A DNA stretch of 64,000 bases from Distichodus sexfasciatus (lineage: Eukaryota > Chordata > Actinopteri > Characiformes > Distichodontidae): positions 680,972 to 744,971 of the forward strand of contig JAVGVS010000099.1 of NCBI GenBank assembly GCA_032718565.1, read 5' to 3'. Shown here one piece after another: positions 41,030-52,690 of this stretch. Under the pieces are notes generated by a model. It saw only the letters and a program-made list of their open reading frames with translations. It ran no database searches and was not told the origin of the DNA. How positions within the stretch are numbered: position 1 is the first letter of the stretch; every line of letters starts with the position of its first letter. The position numbers and the translations under genes are program-made.

Positions 41030-41325
41030 TTATCATCTATCCATCCATTCATCCATCCATCACTCCCGCCCTCCTTCCCTCCTTCCTTCCCTCCCTATAT
41101 CTTTCCTTCCCTCCCTCCCTCCCTGCCTATATCCTTCCCTCCTCCCTCCTTTATCCTTCCTTCCCTCCCCCTCCCTCCCTTTATCCTTCCTTCCCTCTCT
41201 ATATCATCCCTCTATCCCTCCCTATATCATCCCTATATCTATCCTTTCCTCTCTATATCCATCCATCCATTCATCCTTCCCTCCCTCCCTCCCTCCCGAT
41301 ATCATCCCTCCCTCCCTCCTTATAT
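41030..41325. repeat. (CCTT)n/(CCCT)n and (ATCC)n pyrimidine tract
   Basis: Long mixed array of CCTCCCT, CCTTCCTT and CATCCATC with TATATC spacers. Almost purine-free on this strand; may take up triplex-type structure. Proline/serine frames across it are not genes. Confidence 0.93.
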
Positions 41326-42282
41326 GTATGTCTTTGTTTCTTTATTTTTACATATAGAATTTTTTATATCCTTTTGTTTTACCAATGCTCAAAAACAACA
41401 GTAGTAAAAAATAAATGAAGGTGTGCATCGCTTATAAAAACCTGTGTTCAAACAGCTTTGGGCTTCTGCCGTAACGCTGTGTTTTATAAACCAACAAAAC
41501 TACATTTATTCTCCCCCGTAATGAGCTTTAACGGTTTGCGCTGGCTCTCTGTGAGCATTAACCCCCAGCCCCGCTTCTTTATCTGCCTGTACACAGATAC
41601 ACACTTCCCCTCTTAATTGCTCTAAAGTACTGATTACTCTTTGCTCTCTTTTTTTTTAAAGACCCGGTTTATTGCACTCTGGAAGCGTTCCAGCTCACAG
41701 GCTCCTGGACTTCCAGTTGTCCGTTTTTAAAAGTTACGCACTCAGACCAGTGCGGCCGCTTTTATGCACTGCGATGATAAACGGCCACGCCATGGCGGAG
41801 GGGAACGGAGGGGCCGTTTGACGGATGGGCTTGATGCGCACTCCCCTTTTTTTAATCAGAGATGGCTGTATTTCAGACGGAAGGGAAAAAATTGGCACAG
41901 GTCATCTGCTTTTATTCCGGCGAATTAGCAAGGAAGCTGTCTGACTGCAGCATTGGACATAAACTAGTTGGAACTAATGTTGAATGCCAGTTGGCATCTG
42001 GTGCATGAATTAGACTAATGTTATTTTTGTCTTACACAGAGAACAACAAACGCCTCATTTGTAATACTGTTGTGATCAACAGCAATTGCATTTAATTAGC
42101 CGAGACCCCTTTTGTTATTCACTTGTTGTCGTTGTTTGTTTCAGGCAGATTGTGTATTTAGAATGTTAGAGGCACAAATTGCAGTGTTTTTTGATTGTGT
42201 TTTTCCCAAGCATGCAGTATGATTTTGAAGAATTTTTATAATCAGTTTACAGGCATAATTTCTGGGGTTATGATCTGTATGG
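41326..42282. other. unclassified intronic sequence
   Basis: No gene. 41930-42110 is even in composition, free of recognised repeats and has several ATTAG/AATTAG words; possible conserved non-coding element. A CTTACACAG at about 42038 looks like an acceptor, but the reading after it stops within 20 codons. Confidence 0.4.
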
Positions 42283-43755
42283 TCATGGCTAAACAGCTGT
42301 GCTGCGCTGTACAAAAGACTTGGTTTGAATCCCAGCGTGTCATAGGGTTCAGTAGGCCTCACTGACCTGTGCTTGTGTCTAAACTGACCGTTTCAACTTC
42401 CACTTTCATTTAGAAATTCATTTAGAAGACTTTAGAGCTGTGCTGATCCACACAGCAAAAGATTTGGGTTGAATCACAGCTGTACCATATGGCGTAGTTT
42501 TGTTGCAGGCTAGGCCTCTGTTCACCTTTGCCTAAACTGACCTGGAACTGCTTTTTATATTTAAAAAAATATCAAAAGTAAATAGCTTTTCTGAATCACA
42601 CAACAAGAGATTTGGTTTGAACCCCAGATGTTGGGATTCAATGTGGTGTAGGGTCATAGAGGGTATGACCCATGCGGTAAAAATGTGAGCTATGTCTTAT
42701 CTGTCCACCAACTGTTTTCAAAGTTAAGATTTCAGAGATCTGTTGACCTACACAGCAAGGCAGATGGTTTGGATCCCAGGGAACATGCAGTGAAGCACCT
42801 GTTTTCTTCACCACTTTGCCTAAACTGACCTCCAGAAGTGATTCGGTTTGCATGTGGCACAGGTTTGCAGCAAGGATTGGACAGTAAGACCCCTGATCAT
42901 TTCTGACTTTTTCCATTAAAAAAAATTAAATTAAACATTTCTGCTGAGCTATAAAGCGAAAGATTTGATTCGAATCCCAGCCGTGCCGTGTACCGTAGGG
43001 TAGCAGCGGGCATCAGGAAGTCAGAGCCTCCATTCACCTTTAAACTATGTCTAAACTGACAGGCATGCATTTTCTTACATTTGACAAATGTTAATGATAT
43101 CATTACTATCATGAACCACAAAAAGAAATTGGTTTGAATTCTAGCTGTGCCATGTGCCGTATAATTGCACTTGGCAGCACAAAAAATTAGGCTTGCATCA
43201 ACCTCTGAACTATGCGGCGACTTTTTCTTTCCGTCAAAAGAAATGTTAAGATTTCACAGCATGGCAATGGCTTTGAATCCCAACCATTTCAAGTGCTATG
43301 GGTTTGTAGCACGAATCAGACAGTAAGGACAATGAGATAGTGATGTTTAAACTAACTAAAGATGGCACCGATCCGATACGTGGATCAGATATCAGTCTGA
43401 TAACAACTCAAATAGCTGGATCGGGCATCAGTGGCATTGGGCCGATCTCTGAAACCGATCTGTAAATGTACGCACACACATTTCGTTATGCATCATAAGT
43501 GGTACTGTGGTAAAGAGCGTCTCTGAGATTTAAATCGTATCGGCAGATATCCAGTTTCAATATCTGCATTGTATCGGACATAAAAAGTGGTATCGTGCCT
43601 TGTCTAAAACTAACCTCCTGCTTTTTTCTTTCTTTCAAAAAACAATGTTAAGACTGAGCTAAACAACAGCATATTTGGTTTGAATCCCAGCCATACCATG
43701 AGCTGTACGGGTTGTAGAAGGGATTGGACAGTCCACCTCATTTATTTACCTTATT
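42283..43755 (+). repeat. tandem array of about eight diverged 140-200 bp units
   Basis: Each unit has a GGTTTGAATCCCAG-type word (near 42324, 42467, 42613, 42765, 42966, 43131, 43270, 43677), preceded by an AGCNNAAGATTTG-like stretch and followed by TGCCATGTG-like, CATTCACCTTT-like and CTAAACTGACC-like words. Spacing is about 140-200 bp. The last gap is larger because of the hAT-like insertion at 43362-43606. The word resembles a pol III B box, but no good A box was seen. Confidence 0.8.
43362..43606. mobile_element. hAT-like fragment inserted in the tandem array
   Basis: GGCACCGATCCGATACGTGG, GGGCCGATCTCTGAAACCG and TATCGGCAGATATCC, ending near TGGTATCGTGCCTTG. The words match the CACCGATCC class of hAT ends seen at 59907. 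Probably both ends are present, with decayed sequence between them. Confidence 0.65.
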
Positions 43756-44520
43756 TGCAGACCTCGTATATATCAGAACAAATCTGTCAGTTTAGAGAAA
43801 AACATATGTTAGGTAAAATTGCTTTCTCCATAAATGCATCCAAACAGCATTTAGACAAACACATCTGCTTGTTTTTTTTTTCCTCTGTGCCTCCTCCACA
43901 CACTAGAAAAAGCTGCTGGTAATTGATTTGCAGTCAAAAAAAATTGGCTGTGTGACAAGTGTGACAGGAAATCAAGGGAATAACATTTGTGACAGGAGGA
44001 CAATGGGTTTTGGTTAGTAAAGAACCCCCCCACACCCCCGATCCCACTCCTGAGTATGGGAGGGGGGTGTAAAATGCTCTGTTATTATTAGGTACAGTAA
44101 CACAACCATACGTTCAAAATTGAGTCGCCTTCTCCTCCTCCTCATCCTCCTCTTAGGAGTCCATTTTTCACATGCCAGGGATTGCAACTGACAGTCGGTC
44201 CGGCGTTTTGCGAATGTAAAAAAGGTCTGTGTCAAATTAGCCATGACCTTATCCGTGACTCGGGCTCATCTATCTAGCTCTGGGAATCTGTCTGCTCCTA
44301 TCGGCTAACCTTACGCTTCCGGAGCCGGGGTTCATCCCCATCTTTTGTTTACTAACCTTTGTATTTCATTAACCTTTATTGGGGTTTTCCATCCCTACTC
44401 ATAACCTCCTTAAGACTTTGCTGTGTTTTTTTGCGGTTTCTCAGTTCCTGTCCTGTGTGTGTTTGTGTGTGGCAAAGCTGCCCGTCACTTCAGAATTAAG
44501 AAATGCAATTCATATTTGCC
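43756..44520. other. unclassified intronic sequence
   Basis: No gene recognised. Short C- and G-runs near 44025-44068 and a (TCC)n-like patch at 44130-44155. Confidence 0.45.
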
Positions 44521-44672
44521 TTCATGTCATGTAGCTGATGCTCCTATTCAGAGCGACTCAAATTTCCCAATTACTTCGACAGTCTCTCTGGAACAGCTTG
44601 GGGTTAAGGGCTTTGCTCAGGTGACCAACTGTTTTTTTTTTTTTTTTTACTGGGATTCAAACCCTCAGTGTT
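44521..44672 (-). repeat. SINE-B copy with internal poly-A (T run on +)
   Basis: Plus strand shows GCTGATGCTCCTATTCAGAG, TCCCAATTACTTCGACAGTC, CTTGGGGTTAAGGGCTTTGC and GGGATTCAAACCCTC, the reverse complement of SINE-B. An 18-base T run interrupts it at 44632-44649. Confidence 0.72.
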
Positions 44673-44801
44673 ATGGTTATTAGCATAGGGTTTATTGTTC
44701 TTTCGCTCACTCATATGTTCCAAATCAATTTATTTGTTTGCAAAAGTTCAGTGATTTTTCAGAGAATTTGAATTATACAGATGAATAATTCTCAAGTCCC
44801 C
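44673..44801. other. short unclassified spacer
   Basis: AT-rich; nothing recognised. Confidence 0.4.
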
Positions 44802-44998
44802 GACTGGTAAAGTGAGGTACTCATGAGCAAGGTACTGTCCCCAAATACTGCTCCCTGGGTGCTGCCAAAAAAACACTGTCCACTGCTCTTTCACAGATTG
44901 GTCAAATGCTTGTCACATTTCGTCACATGGCACATGTGTTTGCACATGTGCTGTGGTGTGTTCACACTGACAAATAATCAGTCACTCAAACTCACTTA
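44802..44998 (+). repeat. SINE-A, 5'-truncated copy with a small internal palindrome
   Basis: GACTGGTAAAGTGAGG, ACTCATGAGCAAGGTACTG, TGTCCACTGCTCTTTCACAG and CACTGACAAATAATCAGTCA. An extra CACATGTGTTTGCACATGTG palindrome sits where other copies have GTGGTGCACTGTGTGC. Confidence 0.8.
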
Positions 44999-46369
44999 GC
45001 CTTGCAGCAGCAGATCTCTCATACTACCTTTCTAAAGATGCATTTCGAAACCAAAAAGTTTGTTCCCCAACCGACCTTTAAACTTCAGCAGCTGTCAACT
45101 GGAACATAACAGAAAAAACGCCACTTCTAGAGGCCAAGCCAGCACTTGTTAGCATTTGAGCTCATTTAACTTTTAAATAGGAGCAGTATTTGTTGCAGAA
45201 AAGCACTTGTTTAAATGCAAGCAATTTGTATTATATTGTATTGTTGTATAGTTCTGCAAGGTCATTTAAAATGCAGTAGAGAAAGCTACTAATTAAAATT
45301 AAAGGTTAAACGTATTAGATGTCACTTGTAATATAAGCAAAAAATAATGAATAACATAATGAAGAAAACAGCATAAAAAACATAAAGGAAAAGGTTAATG
45401 GAATGTTGGTGAAAGCTGACTTCAGTGATGAGTGACACATTGATTAAATGCAGCATTGTCTTTTTTGCTTAGTTTTAGTCCTTAATATGACTAAAAGGCT
45501 ACAATATGTTCTTGAAGTCACAAAGAAAGGAATTAAATAGAAAGGTCTGTCTGTTTTCTCTCCGTTGGTTCTGTTATGTAATGTATTTCTAAAGTTTCTA
45601 AATTTCTAAAGTTACATCTGTTAAATGCCGTAAATTGTCTGGACAAATCTGTGGACACAGAGTTCCAATCAAAATTGCTGATTCCCAAGTCCAGGCCCTG
45701 AAAAATAAGTGGTCCCTTCTGGAAAATCTTCAAACTCCACTCAATTCCCAACTCTTAAAACCCTCTTTGACAAAAGCTTTGTCCTTTGTCGCATTCAAAT
45801 ACACGTCCTTTCGAGTGTCGGAGAGGTTTGGGACAAGTTAAACTGTGATAAATTTTGGTGTCAGTTTAGTTTAAGTCAGACTTGCGCGTTCTGTTCAGAT
45901 GTCATATCTTCACACTCGAGACTCATGTCGGCCGACACTTTGACTCTTTAAATGGGCTTTGATGAAAGACTGCGGTGACAAGCCTCACTTTCTTCTTTGA
46001 GGTGAAGTCTAATTAATTGCTTGAAAAATGATGTTTTGAGGGAAAGCGGACAGCTTCTGGAGGCAGCCGTGTGCCGTTTACACCCGTCGCGGGACTGATT
46101 TGGGCTGAACGACTCCATATTCATCAAAGATGACATTGTGTTAGGCAATAATATTTAGTAATTGTGTGTGAAACCATTTTGGATGAACTGAATGTAATGA
46201 TGTAGACACTTTTAAAGGTGAACTTCTGTTTGGATGTGCTTCTGTAGGTTGTGAGGGAGAACATAACATGGTTTTGTAGAATTCTTCTTTTCCACAAATG
46301 CAAACTTCTTCTGCTAGATTACAAAACCTTATTTCCCTCGTAAGAATCACAGTAAGCTATTAGCTACAT
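44999..46369. other. unclassified intronic sequence
   Basis: No gene recognised; short frames on both strands lack family resemblance. Confidence 0.45.
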
Positions 46370-46860
46370 GTACCTGTAATAATTAGTGTTAGTGATGGCA
46401 AAAAGACCGTAGCTAGAGGAAATAACTGTTAGTTAGCTGAAAATTAGCATTACTAAATGGATATTAGTGTTAGCTGACAGAAATTAGCTAGCAGAAAATA
46501 AGCATTACCTTGATGTAACTAGCATTAGCTGGCGGAAATTAGCATTAGCCAGCGGAAATTAGCATTTCTAAATAGATAGAAGTGTTAGCTAGCAGAAAAT
46601 AAGCATTACCTGATGCAATTCACATTAGCTAGTGGAAATTAGCATTAGCTAATGGAAATTGGCATTAGCTAGCAGACAAAACAACACAGCTAACAGAAAA
46701 TGAACTTTAGCTGGAGGACATTAATCTTGGTAAGCAAGAAATTAGTGCAGGATTCCAGAAAATAGCTTTAGCTTGTGCGAATTATCTTTACAAAGTCGAA
46801 ATGAGCATTTCCAGGACATTAGTATTATTTTGTGGAAATAAGTAGTGTTATCCGATCTTA
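46370..46860 (+). repeat. TTAGC-rich diverged minisatellite
   Basis: Repeats of ATTAGCTAGCGGAAATTAGC, ATTAGCATTAGCTAGTGG and AGCAGAAAATAAGCATTACC with variable spacing, basic step about 20 bases and a longer step near 110 around 46480-46640. Decays toward 46860. Confidence 0.8.
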
Positions 46861-48511
46861 AACAAAGATGAGACACAGTGCAGTCTTCCACATGCAAGTG
46901 CTAGTTGAAATACAGTTGGTGAAGAGTGCAAAAATGTTAGCATTTTTCTTTTACAAATACCAAAACAGTGTATGATTTAACAGGCTGAAAGACTTTTGTC
47001 TGAGTGATTCACATGGTTAGAGTTTTATGTAAGGTTTGTCAAACAAACAATATACAGATGTTTCATTTGCTGGGACCAATTTTTTGTAATGTTTTAAGCC
47101 AATATTGTGTTTAAGATCATACACAGCACCGTGCTTATTCATATTGATCAAATCATAAATGTATCACAGTTCATCTGCTTTAAATACCATTATGGATTAA
47201 GTCCACAATAATTAGATCTTTTTTTAAGACCTGCTTGTTTGCCCGTCCCAGAAATCTGTCTGGGATAGAAACGAGGAATCTCACTCCCTGAGAACAAAGC
47301 TGCATAAATCAAGAAATAATAAATTTACTGTCATAAAAGTATAAGCCAGATTTGGCAAGATGTAGAACAGCTGATGAAATACTTCTTGTATTCACTGAAA
47401 AATAAAATGTTCCCAGCTTCCTGTGTGAATGCTAAAACTTGCAAATGAACTCTCCTGATCATAAACGGCAGCCAGGCTCTTTTGCCCGCTTTAATATTTA
47501 AGCTTTTAGAACCTTTGTCAGCTAATTATGTAATTCATTAACATAATGCAGTTTTGTTCATCACACGTCAAGGGCTGTCCATTTCAAATCGTAGCCGACT
47601 CCGCAATGAGACTTTTGCATAATTGATGGCCGGCTCTGTTGCCTGACGGCTTCGACTCACATTTTTTGCTGATGGTGTGAGTTCTCCCTCTCCGCTCCCA
47701 TCAATCTCTCTCGGGTTTGGCTTTTTAATAAAGCGCTGCACCTGACCAGATCTGTGTTTATACGTCTATTTTTTTTTTCCGGACGCATTTCTCTCTCACC
47801 CAGATGGACACCTTAAATCACGGCAAACTGAGTCACGGGAAGTCCCTGGCTGAAACTCTTCATCCTCCTCCCCGACACTTTCTTCCAACCCCACCCTAGG
47901 AAATTGGGGTGACATCAACTTCTCTCGCCTTCTTTAATCACTCGCTCCTCCTTGACGTCCGTAGATGAACCTAGTTCACGATGACAGTTCTGGTTCACCA
48001 AGAGCGGTCATTTCATTTCATACTGATCAGAATTTTTATTTTTATATCCAAATTCCAGCCTTCTAAGGCCTGGTTTCAGAGATAGAATGACAAAAAGAAC
48101 AAATATAGAAAGATTAATAAGCAAGAAGCATAGTCTACTTGAGCAATAAACATACAATGTTTCCTTAAAAAAACAACTTAACACAAAAGAAAATCCCTTT
48201 TGCTAGCCTTTAAAAATGTGTACTTCAAGTCTATTTTGCATTCAGAATTAAATCACCTTAATATATTGGCCATAACACCACAACTTGCAGACCAAATTTC
48301 CTCTGTTTTTGCAAATTTGAGCTCATGTATAAATGCCACTGGTTGATCATGTTGTCATCGATACTTTGCTTCAGACAATTCTTTTTTAACAATTTTAGTT
48401 TTTGTAAGATATTGTAGCTACAGGTCTAATATGTGTTGGACAATATCGTCAATTTGTTGCCAATTCTGAATGCAACAGTAAAGGTGCAATTGGTATTGTA
48501 AAAGTGTAAAA
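46861..48511. other. unclassified intronic sequence, possible conserved elements
   Basis: No gene or transposon end. 47440-47660 is AT-moderate, with TAATTATGTAATTC and CATTAACATAATGC words, and reads like unique, possibly constrained sequence. Confidence 0.4.
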
Positions 48512-48704
48512 GGGACCAGTAAATGTGCCACTGAGGTAGTCATGAGCATGGTACTACCTCTAAGCCCTGCTCCCTGGGCACTGCCAAAAAAGCTACCCAC
48601 TATTCTTTCACAACCGAATGTGTCAAACACAGAGGACACATTTCGTTGTGGTGCACTTTGTGCTGTGCTGTGGCGTGTTCTCAATGACAAATAATCACTC
48701 ACTT
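48512..48704 (+). repeat. SINE-A, 5'-truncated copy
   Basis: GGACCAGTAAATGTGCCACT, GCTCCCTGGGCACTGCC, ACATTTCGTTGTGGTGCACT and TCAATGACAAATAATCACTC. Missing the tRNA-like head. Confidence 0.82.
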
Positions 48705-49004
48705 AAAAAATAATTTTGCCAAAGTAATGAGCATCGGTTCAGAGCTCAGGTACCCTTTTTGCCAATAAATAGCTAAAAATGTAACATTGTCTACATATAC
48801 CTATACTGACTTTTTTATGTCAGAATAATTGCACAATAAAGACTCATGGACACTTTTATTTTAAAGCATAACTAATGTTTGGTAGATAATGTATCTTAGC
48901 CCAAAACAAGTAGAAAATCTCGGGCACGGTTGGTACAACTGTTTGGCATTTGGCATCTTCGAAAAGTACAAACAGTAAATGCACAATGAGCAAGAGTTGA
49001 CATA

Positions 49005-49651
49005 GGCTATGTTCACGCTGCCAGCCACATCGTTCAATTCCGATTTTTTGCTCAGATCGGATTTGTCTATCTTGACGGTTCACATTCATAACTACAAGTG
49101 ACCTGTATCTGACTGTAATGTGAACGCATCTGTCCTCCGAAACGTCACGCATGCGCACATTGATACGTTTTTACACCAACAACAAAAAACGTCATATCTG
49201 TGGAACGACTCATGGCATTAAAAATGGAGGCGTTAGTAGCTCACGCATGTATCGCACTTTGCTCTAGAGGACGACAAACAGTGAATCAGCTGTACAGGTC
49301 GAAAAGGAGAAAAAAAGTCAATTAAATCCCCAACTTCTCTATCCTTCCACTGACTGTTATCGCAGCTCTCCTCCATTTTTACCTTCCCACGCTGCCGGTG
49401 CAGGCTGGTGATGTCAGCGCATGCGTATAAGCAAAAAGCCACATGAATTCCAATCTGAGTGTTCACATTCAGGTCGCATGGCCGCAAATCGGATATGTAT
49501 GAGATTTAGTTCCACATATGAAAGTGACACAAATCTGATTTGAAAAGATCAGATTTGCGTGTCCATACAACCCTGAAAAGATCAGATCTGTGTCACATTA
49601 ATGCAAAAAATCCGATTTGAGTCACTTCAGCATGGCAGTGTGAACGTAGCC
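49005..49651. mobile_element. terminal-inverted-repeat element (647 bp), superfamily uncertain
   Basis: Left end GGCTATGTTCACGCTGCCAG; reverse of right end GGCTACGTTCACACTGCCAT. ATA flanks both (49002-49004, 49652-49654), a 3 bp duplication. Repeated ATCGGATTTG and AGATCAGATTTG words lie near the ends. CACGCATGCGCACATTG is in the interior. The 3 bp duplication fits PIF/Harbinger or a relative; no transposase. Confidence 0.8.
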
Positions 49652-49715
49652 ATAAGACGCCACAAAGTGTGACCTACTGACAACATGACTTTCATTATGT
49701 CACATAACTTGTGGT

Positions 49716-49862
49716 GGTGGTCTAGTGTTTAGCATAATTGCCTCTGGACCAAGAGGTCATGAGTTCAAATCCTATCTCCAGCACTACCACCATTGGATCC
49801 CTGATCAAACCCTAAACCCCATGTTGCTCCAGGGAGACTGTCCCTAAAATTATGTGACCGTG
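49716..49862 (+). repeat. SINE-B copy
   Basis: Head GTGGTCTAGTGTTTAGCATA, CCTCTGGACCAAGAGGTCAT, B-box-like GAGTTCAAATCC, then CATGTTGCTCCAGGGAGACT and CTGTCCCTAAAATTATG. The tail is lost. Confidence 0.82.
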
Positions 49863-51049
49863 CTGAGCATCACATATTGTTGTCCATCTTTTTATTCCAC
49901 ACCTTTTTTTCTGAATGCTGCTCCTTCTGCAGTTTTGTCCTAAAAACTTTGTTCCAACTCTAAACCGTGTGGCCTATTGCTGTGTGGGGTGCTTGTGTGC
50001 ACATTTTTGATCCTTGAACTCATTTGCGAGTTCCGTCTATTTTTTCATTTGTTTTTCCCCCATAAATTTCAGCGCTTTACGACGCAGCCGCCCATAGGGA
50101 CCCATTCGTTTTCTCCCATTAAGAATACATGAGATTCGGGACTCGAAAGCTTCTCTCCGCCTGTTTTCGCACGACATTCAACACGATTCTTATGCCATCT
50201 CCCTGAACAGATAACAAATTTTTTTTTTGACCTGCTTCAAACCCTCGTTCTTTCTCCATTCACATCTGCAAAATGCTGTAAATGGTTAAACTGTTTCGTT
50301 CATGATGGACAGATTTTAAAGGAGTGATTCTTTGTTCCTATTTATGCTATTGTTGTGCGGAAATTGTATTTTTTTTAATCAGTTTAACGTTTGGGATGGG
50401 ATTTTAGTCGCCCCTTAAATTGTTCAACTCTCTTTAGTCCTGCCTTGTTAGAAATGACAGAATCATCAGGGCGAGCATGCACCACTCGAATAAATGAGGC
50501 AAGACCTGCTGGCACTCCTTTTTTTTTTTCTCGTTTTTCTCTATTAAGCATCCCTGACTTCCCAAAAAATCATCTCCTCACTCTCCCTGGCCTCTCCTAA
50601 CTCTCTGTAAGCGCGGTGTCCCAGGCTAACTCCTACGCTGGCTATTTTTGAGGCTGTGGGTGTGTGTGTGTTTATCTACTGAGTAAAAGGCTTTTTTGGA
50701 CTGCTGTTCTGCCTTCGTACCACTGCAAGGTTGGCAAAGTGTCTTAGAAGAAAACACATAATGTGAAACCTTTTCATTTTATTATTTTTTTCTTTAAAAA
50801 GGGGTGGTGGGGGGTCGCGCCAAGCTTTTGGCAGGGAGGTTGTCCCTCACAAGGGGGCAGAATTGCTCTCTGCCTCCCTCGCCGTCGTCCTCCTCCTCCT
50901 TCTCCCCTCCCTTGTCCACTCTGGGGCGTGGTCATGTCCTCCTGCTGTTTATTTTTTGGCTGCCGTGCCTCTTTTCCCCCGTTTGAGAAGTAAATAGCTT
51001 TAAAAACCAGGGTGGGATAAAATGAAGCTGGAATCTCATTAGGGGTCTT
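49863..51049. other. unclassified intronic sequence
   Basis: No gene recognised. (GT)n at about 50655-50671 and a C/T-rich patch with (CTC)n at 50873-50915. Confidence 0.45.
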
Positions 51050-51795
51050 GAAAGTGTGTGTGTGTGTGTGTGTGTGCTCATGCATGTGTTTAAAGTGTGT
51101 TTGTGAGAAAGTTTACAGGATTGTATTCACCTTGTGTGTGGGTATGAAAGTGAAGAGTCAGAGGAAGAGTGTGTAAGGAGTGTGTCAGTGCATGTGTTTA
51201 GTGTGTGTGTGTGAGAGAGAGAATGAGAATAAGAGAAACAGTGGGTTTACGTGTGTGTTTGTAGGTCTGAGTTGGTGTGTGTGTGTGTGTGTTTGTGAGA
51301 GAGAAAAAGAAGAGAGAGTGCCTTCATCCGTTTAGTGGGTAGAGTGTAGGTGTGTTCATGCATGTGTTTAGTGTGTGTATTTGAAAAAGAAGGGGATCAG
51401 CGGTGTGTGTGTGTGTGTGTGTGTCTGAATAAAAAAGCCAACGTGAAGGTGTGTGTTCATGCATGTGTTCAGCGTGTGTTTTTGTGAGGAAAGAATAAAA
51501 AAGAGCAGCAGTGTGTGTGTCTGAAAGTCAGTGGGAGGGTGTGTGTTCATGCTTGTGTTTATTGTGTATTTGTGTGAGTGCTAAAAGTGAGTGTTGAAAG
51601 TGTGTGTTCATGCATGGATTCTGTGTGTGTATTTGCATTTGTAAGAAAGAGAAAGCAGCAGAGTGTGTGTGTGTATGAATAAAAAGGTCAAAGTAAAGGT
51701 GTGTTCATGCATGTCTTCAGTGTGTGTTTTTGTGTTTATGAGGATGTGTAAAAGGAGAGCAGTTGTGTGTGTGTGTGTGCGCGTGTGTGTGTTCA
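51050..51795 (+). repeat. GT-rich minisatellite with longer period
   Basis: (GT)n blocks alternate with GTTCATGCATGTGTTTAGTG, GAATAAAAAAG-like and GAGAGA stretches. The GTTCATGCATG or CTCATGCATG word recurs near 51077, 51352, 51461, 51547, 51608 and 51702, so the longer unit is about 60-110 bases with local loss. Frames full of TH and HT are by-products. Confidence 0.85.
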
Positions 51796-51845
51796 TGCAG
51801 GAGTTTGTGCAGACCACCCCCAGCCCTGACTCAGTGTAACATTTT

Positions 51846-51863
51846 GTGTGTGTGTGTGTGTGC
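51846..51863. repeat. (GT)n microsatellite
   Basis: Nine GT units. Confidence 0.88.
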
Positions 51864-52360
51864 GTGCTCGAACTCAGCCTATTTGATATTAGGGACTTAT
51901 AACTTTTCTAATTTTCTCATAATTTACTCATTTACCGACGAGCTGATGGCCAACCTACCGACGGTCACCGATGGTCAGCCCCAGACCACCCAGCCGACAG
52001 CCTCGAGACGGACTCCATTAATGTAATGAGGTTTAAATTTATGAAGGAGGTGAATTTATGAAGGAGGTAAATCAACCTCTCCATCCTTCTTTTCTTCCTT
52101 CTATTCGTTCCTTCTTTCCTCTGCTTTTTATAGAGATCTGACCGCTTGTCTCGGCGCTGATCGATGTGCGAGTGTTTCCTTTGTTTGAGATGCTTTGTGT
52201 GCAAATGAAACGATAAAGATGCTGCTGATGCTGAGAGAGGGAGAGAGACCAGCATTGAGCGATCATGCTTTTAGTGTGTGTGTGTGTTTGTCTGAAAGAG
52301 AGACAGAGAAACAGAGCAGGAGAGAGACACAGAGAGAGAGACAAGGTTAGAAGGAGCAGA
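51864..52360. other. unclassified sequence with GA-rich patch
   Basis: No gene recognised. GAGAGAGAC-rich patch at 52232-52345. Confidence 0.45.
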
Positions 52361-52386
52361 GTGTGTGTGTGTGTGTGTGTGTGTGT
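52361..52386. repeat. (GT)n microsatellite
   Basis: Thirteen GT units. Confidence 0.92.
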
Positions 52387-52409
52387 TGGAGAGGGTGGGG
52401 GTGGTTGGG

Positions 52410-52690
52410 GGATATGATCAATATGAGACAATATCATACATTGATTTAAAACAATCACTTCCTATTCCTATTGCAACAAAAATATATTAAACGATATCAC
52501 GATATTACGATACGATAAAACGTGATGATATTTCTCATCGAGGTGAATATCTTTCTCTCTAAATAGGTGTTATTTTAGTGGCAAAATTCTGAGCGTGCAG
52601 TGGACGTTTCGCATGCAAAATCTCACGTCTCGACCCCACCTTCACGCTCGCTCCACTTGGTATTTGAACATTTTCACCTCTAGCGTCTTT
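52410..52690 (-). mobile_element. hAT-like fragment related to family D
   Basis: ACGATATCACGATATTACGA and TACGATAAAACGTGATGATA at the end, then GGTGTTATTTTAGTGGCAAA and ATTCTGAGCGTGCAGTGGAC, the reverse complement of the family D stretch around 11900-11945. The remainder is lost. Confidence 0.62.

Noticed and set aside
42025..42100. Exon-like start after TGTCTTACACAG
   Set aside because: The reading in the best phase stops after about 17 codons and does not match the expected next FBXL17 segment.
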